NCBI GenBank assembly: GCA_007135795.1
Contig: SLIE01000397.1
Coordinates: forward strand, 1 to 15,787
Direction of reading: 5' to 3'
DNA: 15,787 nucleotides
Origin: Desulfobacterales bacterium
Lineage (GTDB): Bacteria > Desulfobacterota > Desulfobacteria > Desulfobacterales > Desulfosalsimonadaceae
Part shown: piece after piece, positions 7,430 through 15,000 of the stretch
Layout of the letters: each line of letters opens with the position of its first letter
Numbering within the stretch: position 1 is the stretch's first letter
Translations under genes and position numbers: made by a program
The notes under the pieces: generated by a model
What the model was told of the DNA's origin: nothing
The model's database searches: none
The model's input: only the letters and a program-made list of their open reading frames with translations

Positions 7430-8533
7430 ATGTTTAATTTTAAAAAAATAACGATTGCTGTGGTTATGCTGACTGCAATGGCCGTCGGGTTTTCCGGTTG
7501 CGGCGGGGATCAGGTGGTTAGTGGTGATGGAGAAGCCGGGACCGCCTTGCCGGAAGTGCGCTGGACATTGCAGACCACCTGGTCACAGGGCTGGTTGCTG
7601 CATGAAATGGCCGAGGATTTTGCAAAGCGTGTGCGTGATTTGAGCGGCGGGAACTTTATCATCGACGTTCAACCTGCAGGTGCTATCGTGGGCGGCTTGG
7701 AAGTACTCGACGCTACGGATGCCGGGGCCATAGATGCGTACCACTCCTGGCCCGGATACTGGATGAGCAAGCATCCGTCCGCTCCGTTTTTTGCATCCAT
7801 TCCCCTGCATTTAGAACCCTTGATGCATACCACCTGGCTTTACAACTATGGCGGCAAGGAACTTTACCAGGAAATGATGGATGAAGCCGGTCAGAATGTT
7901 ATTGTCGTTCCCGGCGGTTTGACCGGACCCGAATTGCTGGCCCATTCCAACAAGCCGCTGGAAACCATGGCTGACTGGCGGGGCCTGAAGTACAGGGCAC
8001 CGGGTTGGTGGGGTGAAGTGCTGAAGGATATGCGAGTTGCGGTCACCATGCTTCCCGGAACAGAGCTTTATCCCGCCCTGGACAGGGGTATTCTTGACGC
8101 AACGGAATTTTCCACCCCGGCGGTAAACAGGCAGCAGGGCTTTCACGAAGTGGCTGAGTATATCGCAGGGCCGGGGCTTCATCAGCCCACCTGCTTCTTT
8201 GAACTGGGCTTCAACAAGGATGCCTACAACAGGCTCCCGGATATTTACAAAGCCATACTCGAAAACGCAGCCATGTCCATGACACTTCACATGTGGACCA
8301 AGAGCAATGTGGTGGATATGGAAGCACTGGATTTTTTCGACGAACGGGGGATCAAAAGAACCTATGTTGACCCGGTTGTACAGCGTGAAATGCGCGAGCA
8401 GTCCTGGAACTGGATAGATAATGACGTCAAGAGACGCAACAACGATCATTATACCCGTACATGGGCATCTGTTAATGAATTCTGGGATAGGTTTTCAGAC
8501 TACGAAGAGTTCATGATTCCTGTGAGAAAGTAA
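7430..8533 (+). CDS. dctP: TRAP transporter solute-binding protein DctP, predicted lipoprotein (TakP-like)
   Basis: This is the extracytoplasmic binding subunit of a tripartite ATP-independent periplasmic transporter, 367 residues from ATG 7430. That start has GAAGGGGG at the right distance, while an in-frame ATG at 7412 has none. The N-terminus is a signal peptide ending in the lipobox GFSGC, so Cys24 should be lipidated and the protein anchored to a membrane. The rest reads as the DctP fold of the TakP/lactate-binding group: WRGLKYRAPG holds the conserved carboxylate-binding Arg189, and DATEF (223-227) holds the Glu that in TakP helps bind a metal ion beside the ligand. By remembered alignment, a metal-ligand Gln of TakP is Glu168 here and the Trp after the conserved Glu is Phe227. 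The substrate is probably a small 2-oxo- or 2-hydroxy-carboxylate. DctQ and DctM follow after a hairpin. Confidence 0.93.
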   Translation: MFNFKKITIAVVMLTAMAVGFSGCGGDQVVSGDGEAGTALPEVRWTLQTTWSQGWLLHEMAEDFAKRVRDLSGGNFIIDVQPAGAIVGGLEVLDATDAGAIDAYHSWPGYWMSKHPSAPFFASIPLHLEPLMHTTWLYNYGGKELYQEMMDEAGQNVIVVPGGLTGPELLAHSNKPLETMADWRGLKYRAPGWWGEVLKDMRVAVTMLPGTELYPALDRGILDATEFSTPAVNRQQGFHEVAEYIAGPGLHQPTCFFELGFNKDAYNRLPDIYKAILENAAMSMTLHMWTKSNVVDMEALDFFDERGIKRTYVDPVVQREMREQSWNWIDNDVKRRNNDHYTRTWASVNEFWDRFSDYEEFMIPVRK

Positions 8534-8551
8534 CATACTATGTATTAACGG

Positions 8552-8574
8552 GCCGGGGGTTGTTTTACCCCGGC
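8552..8574 (+). terminator. Hairpin between dctP and dctQ, attenuator-like
   Basis: GCCGGGG (8552-8558), a nine-base loop, CCCCGGC (8568-8574) and then TTTATC form a GC-rich stem with a short T run, 18 bases after the dctP stop. As a weak terminator or 3' barrier to exonucleases it would leave more dctP message than dctQM message, which suits the excess of binding protein these systems need. Confidence 0.6.
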
Positions 8575-8630
8575 TTTATCATGGAAATCGTAATCGTATT
8601 TGTCGAATATACGAAACATAAGGATTCGAA

Positions 8631-9146
8631 ATGCTTGTAATCGACAAGATTATCTGGATCATCGACAAGATAAATGAAAAAATCTCCAAAGCGGTATCGT
8701 TTCTGGTGTTTGCGCTTATACTGACGCTGACCTACGAGGTTGTCGCAAGATATTTTTTCGGCACTCCGACGCAGTGGAGCTTTAACCTTACATATTTTAT
8801 ATCCAGCTTTTTTCTCATGCTGAGCATGGGGTATACCTGGCAGTGCAAGGAACACGTCGCTGTTGACCTGATCTCGAACAAGCTTCCGGAAAGGGTTGGC
8901 GCATTTTTGAATGTCGTGTTCATACTGGTGCTGTTTTTTCTGGCGTGGACCAATATCGGACGGGTCATGTACAACGACATGATCAGATCCTGGATCCTGC
9001 AGGAAAGATCGACCATAGGCGCCATGCCACCTGCTTATCCCTATAAAACCTGGATATTTGTCGGCGTGTTACTGTTGTTGCTGCAAGGGGTTTCGCAGTT
9101 GTTGAAAGAATTTCTCGTATTGCTCGGAAGGGGTAGGCGCTCATGA
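8631..9146 (+). CDS. dctQ: TRAP transporter small membrane subunit DctQ
   Basis: This 171-residue inner-membrane protein has four predicted helices (roughly 18-36, 47-65, 88-107, 135-155), the normal topology and length for DctQ. Helix 2 is preceded by EVVARYFFGTPTQWS, matching the conserved E-x3-RY-x-F-x3-x-x-W pattern of the family, and SMGYTWQCKEHVAVDLI corresponds to the usual A-x-x-x-x-x-HV-x-VD segment. The start has AAGGA six bases upstream. It overlaps the DctM start by four bases (ATGA), so the two subunits are translationally coupled. It pairs with DctM to form the membrane part of the carboxylate importer served by the DctP upstream. Confidence 0.92.
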   Translation: MLVIDKIIWIIDKINEKISKAVSFLVFALILTLTYEVVARYFFGTPTQWSFNLTYFISSFFLMLSMGYTWQCKEHVAVDLISNKLPERVGAFLNVVFILVLFFLAWTNIGRVMYNDMIRSWILQERSTIGAMPPAYPYKTWIFVGVLLLLLQGVSQLLKEFLVLLGRGRRS

Positions 9147-10465
9147 GTGTTGAAATGATCACCGTGTTAATGCTTACAAGCCTTATCGCGACAATTATGA
9201 TGGGGTTTCCCATCGGTTTTTCACTGGCCGGTATCGCCACGATATTCGGGATGATATTTGTCGGGCCGCAAATCGCAAATACGTTTATGCTGCGAACCCA
9301 TGTGGTCTTGTCCGACTATACCCTGATAGCGATACCATTGTTTGTGTTCATGGGAATAGTAATCGAAAAGTCCGGCTTGGCCGGCAGGTTGTATGACGCG
9401 ATCTATGTCCTGACCGGCAAACTGAAAGGTGGCCTGGCTATTGCCACCGTGCTGACATGCACGATATTTGCGGCGGCAACCGGAGTTGTGGGTGCAACGG
9501 TTGTGACCATGGGCATTATATCCATGCCCGCAATGATGAAATATAAATACGATAAGCCCCTGGCATCCGGGGCGGTATGTGCCGGCGGTGCCCTGGGGAT
9601 ATTGATTCCGCCGTCCATACTTATTCTGGTGTATGCCCCGGTGGCGAATGTTTCTGTCGGCGCCCTTCTTATCGGGGCGTTTGTTCCGGGAATGGTACTT
9701 GCCCTGTTATATGTTTCGTATATCGGCATAAGGTGTTTTATAACACCTTCCATGGGGCCGTCGGCTTCTGAAGACGGTCTTCATTACAGTTTTTTAGAAA
9801 AAACCAAGATGTTTTGTGTCTCCGTATTGCCTGTGCTGGCATTGATACTGGCTGTGCTGGGAACGATTTTTTTCGGTCTTGCCGCCCCCACGGAAGCTGC
9901 GGCAATCGGTGCACTGGCGGCAATCTTTCTGGCCCTCGCCTATCGAAAGCTTACCATAAATACCCTGGTGGAGGCCGCCATCCGGACGGCTAAAACCTCC
10001 GCAATGGTTTACCTGGTGGTTATCGGCGCATCCTTTTTTACCACGGTCTTTGTCAGGCTCGGTTGCGGCAGGGTTATCGAAAGTTCGATACTTGGCCTGC
10101 CATTTGGACCATGGGGCGTTTTGATCGTCATGTGGGTCATTATTATCATCATGGGCTGTTTTCTGGACTGGATCGGCATCATCATGATCGTGGTCCCTCT
10201 GTTTACCCCGATTGCGGTTAAACTGGGATTTGACCCGGTCTGGTTTTCACTGATGAATATCATTGTGCTCCAGACGTCGTTTCTGACACCGCCGTTTGCA
10301 TTGACGATTTTTTATCTTAAAGGAATCGCGCCCCCTGAAGTCACCCTGGGGGATATTTACAAAGGCGTTGTCCCTTATCTTCTGCTGATGCTGGGAGCGC
10401 TTTTGATTTTTTCAATCTTCCCGGATATTTTGCTCTTCATGCCAAGGTTGGCGGGCCTGATATAG
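9143..10465 (+). CDS. dctM: TRAP transporter large membrane subunit DctM
   Basis: This 440-residue, multi-helix inner-membrane protein is the channel-forming subunit that uses an ion gradient, usually sodium, to import the solute handed over by DctP. Family landmarks are YTLIAIPLFVFMGIVIEKSGLA near the N-terminus, ATGVVGATVVTMGIISMPAM, GALGILIPPSILILVYAPVANVSVGALLIGAFVPG, the TEAAAIGALAA segment, and near the end FLTPPFALTIFYLKGIAPPEVTLGDIY; these are cited as short landmarks along the chain. Length is typical. The start lies within the last codons of dctQ (ATGA overlap). The operon ends after this gene at a strong hairpin, with no dehydrogenase or thiolase attached, so further metabolism of the imported acid must be encoded elsewhere. 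Confidence 0.94.
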   Translation: MSVEMITVLMLTSLIATIMMGFPIGFSLAGIATIFGMIFVGPQIANTFMLRTHVVLSDYTLIAIPLFVFMGIVIEKSGLAGRLYDAIYVLTGKLKGGLAIATVLTCTIFAAATGVVGATVVTMGIISMPAMMKYKYDKPLASGAVCAGGALGILIPPSILILVYAPVANVSVGALLIGAFVPGMVLALLYVSYIGIRCFITPSMGPSASEDGLHYSFLEKTKMFCVSVLPVLALILAVLGTIFFGLAAPTEAAAIGALAAIFLALAYRKLTINTLVEAAIRTAKTSAMVYLVVIGASFFTTVFVRLGCGRVIESSILGLPFGPWGVLIVMWVIIIIMGCFLDWIGIIMIVVPLFTPIAVKLGFDPVWFSLMNIIVLQTSFLTPPFALTIFYLKGIAPPEVTLGDIYKGVVPYLLLMLGALLIFSIFPDILLFMPRLAGLI

Positions 10466-10501
10466 GTCAACTCGTCCCGGAAACGAGCTTGTGATGCATA
10501 C

Positions 10502-10550
10502 TTAAAAGGGCAACCAGAAACCGTTTAACTGTTCCTGGTTGCCCTTTTAA
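10502..10550 (+). terminator. Rho-independent terminator of the CoA-transferase/TRAP operon
   Basis: TTAAAAGGGCAACCAG (10502-10517) pairs perfectly over 16 bases with CTGGTTGCCCTTTTAA (10535-10550) around a 17-base loop. The arm ends in T4 on either strand, so it could work in both directions and also stop transcripts arriving from the minus-strand gene. It begins 36 bases after the dctM stop. Confidence 0.9.
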
Positions 10551-10902
10551 TCATATTCTTCAGGAAAAACATGTCCTGGCAGCCGCCCTGCGGCGAAACC
10601 TTTTTTCGGCCCATCACACTTGGAAGCACCACTCTCGGGAGCCCCACTCTTGGGAGCGCCAGGCTCCTGCCTGGCTTGTTCCGAGCGCCAGCTCGGTTGT
10701 AATGGTTGAGTCAAACCCGTCTTTCAGGTATCACCGCCAACACTTTCGTGTTACCCTCAGGATCATCAGCTTCGCTGTAAATAGCCAGGCAGGAGCCTGG
10801 CGCTCCCAAAGGGGGGTAACATCGTGGCCCAAAGGGCCTATCGCTCCTAAAGTGTTAAAGTCGTGGGGTTGGTGTGCCGGTTTACTGCGCGATTGTTGTT
10901 CA
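10551..10902. repeat. Repeat-rich intergenic zone with 25-bp perfect inverted repeat (REP/MITE-like)
   Basis: Bases 10652-10676 and 10783-10807 are exact reverse complements over 25 positions, each rich in internal palindromes such as GCCAGG/CCTGGC and GGAGC/GCTCC. They enclose about 106 bases. Inside or nearby are further small hairpins: GCCGC-cct-GCGGC (10582-10594), CCGAGC-gcca-GCTCGG (10681-10696), AACAC-tttc-GTGTT (about 10739-10752) and GGCCC-aaa-GGGCC (10826-10838). A 15-bp unit is tandemly repeated with changes at 10626-10655. The pattern matches REP/BIME-type or small non-autonomous elements. Frames reported across it are not convincing genes. Confidence 0.7.
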
Positions 10903-11817
10903 TCATTTTTTTTCCGCCAAAAACAGATTGATTTTAAGACCATGTCGCACCTCAAAACGGTCCGCGCCGGTCATGGTGAACCCGTCGTTGGACAACCAAT
11001 TTTCAATTTCCTCTTGCTCAAACCCCAGCCACGGGTCGCCGCATTTTTCCCGAACCATTTCGATATCATGCTTTTCAAAATCAGTGATCAGCAACCTTCC
11101 CCCGGGTTTGAGAATCCTGCGGATCTCCCGTATCCCTGCTGAGGGCATTACCAGGTGATGCAGGACCATGCTGGCCACGGCGAGATCTGCTTTGCCATCC
11201 CGGATCGGCAGGTGTTCCATTTCGCCTAGTCGAAGGTCAACCTTGCTATTCAGGGAAGCGGTTTTCTTTTTGGCCTGTTTCAGCATATTGGGGGAACTGT
11301 CCACGCCGATGAGATGATCCGCTTTTGAAGCAAGCAAAAGGAGTAATTCACCGGTGCCACACCCCAGATCAACCGCCACGCCACATTTTTCAACTTTTTC
11401 AATAATCCGGTTGTTTAAATTAAAGTTGCCAAACACATCCTGCTTGAGACTGTCCCATTTTTCTGCTATATCATTGAAAAAACGCTGCATTCTATTTTTT
11501 CTTTCCCGGATGAGATCCTGGGACCGAACCCGGTCTTCCGGAAATTCCTTATATTTGGCAAACGATTTATCAACAAAACGGATCAGGTCGGAAAGTTCGT
11601 TTGAGCTGACGCTGTTGTAGTAAACATAGCTTCCGTCGCGTCTGCTGGTGAGCAACCCGTTATCCGTGAGGATCTTCAGGTGCCGGGAAATGCGGGACTG
11701 GCCCATCCCCATAACCGATACGATTTCATTGACGTTGAATTCATAATTCATCAACAGGCGAAAGAGGCGCAGGCGGGTTTCATCGGCCAGGGCTTTGAAG
11801 TACTTTACAGTGACCAT
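10903..11817 (-). CDS. ArsR-family regulator fused to a SAM-dependent methyltransferase domain
   Basis: This 304-residue protein has an N-terminal ArsR winged helix (about 1-90: YFKALADETRLRLFRLL, then the recognition helix SRISRHLKILTDNGLL and wing SRRDGSYVYYN) joined to a class I methyltransferase fold with motif I VDLGCGTGE (149-157), GVDSSP and LKPGGRLLITDF. The metal-binding Cys pair of ArsR/SmtB alpha-3 (CVC) is replaced by FNVNEI, so it is probably not a metal sensor. The ATG at 11817 is preferred over a longer frame starting at 11883 because it has GGAG five bases upstream, and the longer frame would cover the promoter. ArsR-methyltransferase fusions include SahR, which responds to S-adenosylhomocysteine and controls methionine-cycle genes; no such gene is adjacent here, so that role is only a possibility. 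The gene is monocistronic. Confidence 0.9.
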   Translation of the reverse strand: MVTVKYFKALADETRLRLFRLLMNYEFNVNEIVSVMGMGQSRISRHLKILTDNGLLTSRRDGSYVYYNSVSSNELSDLIRFVDKSFAKYKEFPEDRVRSQDLIRERKNRMQRFFNDIAEKWDSLKQDVFGNFNLNNRIIEKVEKCGVAVDLGCGTGELLLLLASKADHLIGVDSSPNMLKQAKKKTASLNSKVDLRLGEMEHLPIRDGKADLAVASMVLHHLVMPSAGIREIRRILKPGGRLLITDFEKHDIEMVREKCGDPWLGFEQEEIENWLSNDGFTMTGADRFEVRHGLKINLFLAEKK

Positions 11818-11826
11818 TCTATCTCC

Positions 11827-11838
11827 ATATGTACATAT
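11827..11838. promoter_or_regulatory. Palindromic candidate operator upstream of the ArsR-methyltransferase gene
   Basis: ATATGTACATAT is a perfect 12-bp palindrome lying between the predicted promoter and the ATG at 11817, just beside the GGAG ribosome binding site. ArsR-family repressors bind short AT-rich dyads of this kind and often repress their own gene. Autoregulation is the natural reading but is inferred from position. Confidence 0.55.
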
Positions 11839-11854
11839 CTTGATTATTTTTATA

Positions 11855-11883
11855 AATATGCCATGAATTCCGCATTTTGTCAA
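11855..11883 (-). promoter_or_regulatory. Sigma-70-type promoter of the ArsR-methyltransferase gene
   Basis: On the minus strand TTGACA (11883-11878) is a perfect -35 box. A 17-bp spacer leads to CATATT (11860-11855), a four-of-six -10 match within an AT-rich run. Transcription would start near 11848, placing the ATATGTACATAT palindrome at about +10 to +21. Confidence 0.6.
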
Positions 11884-11928
11884 GGCTATAAATCCTGCAC
11901 GCCTCGCTCAAGGCAGATTGTATAATAA

Positions 11929-11966
11929 ACCAAAGCCGCAATTCGTTTGTGAATTGCGGCTTTGGT
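11929..11966 (-). terminator. Rho-independent terminator of the RND operon
   Basis: ACCAAAGCCGCAATTC (11929-11944) and GAATTGCGGCTTTGGT (11951-11966) form a perfect 16-bp stem with a six-base loop. On the minus strand it lies about 50 bases after the RND pump stop and is followed by TTATTATA. It separates the RND operon from the ArsR-methyltransferase promoter. Confidence 0.85.
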
Positions 11967-12014
11967 CGGTAATGGGACCGGTGCATAGGGCATTCGTGCG
12001 GCAATCGCGGCTGA

Positions 12015-15000
12015 TTATTCCTCCACTTCCTCCACTTCCTCCACTTCTTCTAATTCCGCTTCTTCTGTTTTATGGTATGCGTGGAAATATAGAACCGGAA
12101 TCAATACGAGGGTTAACACCGTTGACACAAGCACGCCACTGGCCAATGTGAGCCCTAGCGGTTCGAGGGTCGGTTCCAGAATAAGCGCCCCGCTTCCGAG
12201 CATTACCGTGGAAGCCGTCAATACGATAGGTCGTGTCCGCAGCGCTCCGGCAGCGATAATCGCATCACCCAATGCCATTCCGCTGTTTCGGCGCTGTTTG
12301 ATAAAATCGACAAGCAACACGGAGTTCCGGACCACGATTCCGGCCAGCGCGATGATCCCCATAATGCCAACCCCTGCCAGGTTCTGTCCCCATATCCAGT
12401 GAGCCGGAATAACGCCGATGATGATCAGGGGAATCGGAAGCATGATCAGAAGCGGGATCCCGTATGATCCGAACCATGCCGTGAGGATGCTGTAGATCAG
12501 TATTAAGGCGGCAAGTGCGGCAACCCCGAGATCCCGGTAAACCTGCTGGGTCATGTCCCATTCCCCGCCCCAGTGCAGCACGTAATTGTCGGAATCCTCC
12601 GGCTGGCTGAACCAGCTTATCTCCGGTCTGCCCGTTTTCCCCGTTGTGTCCGGTGTGTGGTGGCCGGCATCGGACATTCTGCGGCTGATATCCTGTTGCA
12701 CAGGAAGGGGTTCGTTAATATCCCGATCGAGTTTCGCGGCCACATAAACCAGCGGGATAAGGTTTTTTCGATGATGGTCAGGTACCGGCTCGAGCGTCTC
12801 CTGGATCAGAAGGTCCGGCAGAGAGACCATCCTGCCGGTTGCACTCCGGAGATATATGCCTTTGAGGTGGTCGATGCTTTCCCGTTCTTCCGCAGACAAC
12901 CTTACCACCAAGGGAACGGGGTGGCGCTGATCCGCCATGTGCATCATCGTGGCATTGTGACCACTTAGCGCGACATGAACCGCTTGCGCCACTTCCCCCG
13001 CGAATATGCCATGCGCAGATGCGCTTGCAGGATCGACAACGAGGTTGATGCGCAGATTCGGTTTTTCGGGAGATTGCCAGGTAACGGATGTTGCCGGGTG
13101 TTCCGACAGCAGTTTTTCAACGTGCCCGGCCAGTTCAGTCCGGCCCATAGCTGTCGGACCATAAATTTCCGCATGTATATCTTCCGTTTTCTGAGGTCCG
13201 GAAGGGATGCGGCGAACAATGATTCGCCCTTCGTATGGCGCGGCGATCGGCTTTAAAATATCATACAGCTGCTGATCAATATCGTAACTCATGCGCCTGC
13301 GGTCATCTTCATGAGTCAAATGGACATAAACATACGCCTGGTTCGTGGATATAGGTGACACGTCGGGCGGTTGCGGATCAGGATAAATGTCTGGACCCCG
13401 GGTTCCGGCAAAGACGGTGTAACCGATGATTTCAGGTGTTTTGCGGATTTCGCGACCGATGTCGGAGCTCAGTGCCACAGTTTCTTCAAGGGAACTGCCG
13501 GCCGGCAGGCGTATGTCGAGGACGAAAACCTCATGATCGATCAGTGGCGCCAGTCCCACCTGAACCATCCGGAAGTGGATCATTGACAATGAAGCCACAA
13601 GCATCACCACCATTGCGAGGTATAGCAGCCATCGCAGGATGGGACGGTTCATAAAGGGAGTCAATGTGCGCCGGTAGATTTCGGCAAAACGGCCGGAAGG
13701 GATTGCATCGGCATTGTTGTCCGCCTCATCGTCTTCAGTCTCCTTCTCTTCTGGAGCGCCTTCAGGTTCTCTGCCCGCTGGGAGAAGACGAAACGCCAGA
13801 TACGGAATGACCGTAAGGGCCAGGCACAATGAGGCAAATATGGCGATGGATGCCCCAATCGGAATCACGCGCACGAATTGTCCCATTTCACCGCTGATAA
13901 AAGCCATCGGCATCATTGTGACAATAATGATCAAAACGGCCAGGATAGTCGGATTTCCCACTTCATTGATCGCTTTAATCGTAATTTCTTTTGAACGCTT
14001 CCCTTCTTCACTGTAATACCGTGCCGTGTTTTCCAGCATAATGACACTGTCATCTGATACAATGCCGATTGCAAGAATCATTGCGGAAATCGAGACAGGG
14101 TTCAGGGTGAACCCCAGCCAGTAATATGCGATCGGCACAAAGGACAATGCCGCGGGAATCATCATGGAAATGGTAAGGGCGGCGTGTCTGCCCAGGCCGA
14201 TCAGTATGATGAGAACAACCACAATCGTTGCCAGCAGTAAATTTCGAAGGACGCTTAAAACCCGCTCCGTGGCGGAACGCCCCGCGTCATACCCGATATG
14301 GATGGTCACGTCCTCCGGTATCAGCACACCCCGAAGCGTTTCCAGCTTTTTCAACACGTCTCTGTTAATATCGCTGATGTTTTCGAGCGGTACGGTCGTA
14401 ACGGAAAGGCTGACAGCGGGGAGTTCGGTAAGGAACCGCTCTCCCCAGAAAAGCACATGCGATTCGACCGGTGCAGGGCCATCCTCGACAACCGCGATGT
14501 CATCGAGGTATATGATACCGGCAGGACCGGACCCCACATGGATGCGCCTGACATCCTTCACCGAGGAAAGTATGGCCCCGGCCTGAACATCATAGGTTTG
14601 ATCCCCCCTGAGCCGGTCTCCCGGGAGACGAAGATTTGATGCCGCGATAGCTTCGAGAACCTGCGATAAATCGATATCATTGGCTGCCAGTCCCTGCAGA
14701 TCCGGGTATACCTGAACCTGTCGTTCCTGTCCGCCATAAATTTCAATCGATCGAACCCCTGGCACTTCTTCCAGGCGAACCCCTGTTTCCTCGGCAAGTC
14801 TCCGCAGTTCGTACCCGGAATAGTTCCTGGAAGATAATGTGACCATAAGTGTGGCAATGAGCTCATCGCCAATGGTCTGGATAACCGGCGTTCCTGCACC
14901 GGGGGGAAGATTTTCACGGTTTGCGGCAATAAGATCACTCAATTCGCTGAACGCTTCGGCATCGCTCACCCCGGTTACAAATTCAACGCTGACCAGAGCC

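Noticed and set aside
7811..8449. 212-codon open frame on the minus strand
   Set aside because: It lies entirely inside dctP, which has clear family motifs, and its translation shows no recognisable domain.
10702..11142. 146-codon plus-strand frame after the TRAP operon
   Set aside because: It runs through the palindromic repeats and then antisense over the methyltransferase gene; no family features.
11818..11883. Longer start (11883) for the ArsR-methyltransferase
   Set aside because: The extra 22 residues resemble no ArsR N-terminus and their codons overlap the -35, -10 and palindrome; ATG 11817 has GGAG at good spacing.
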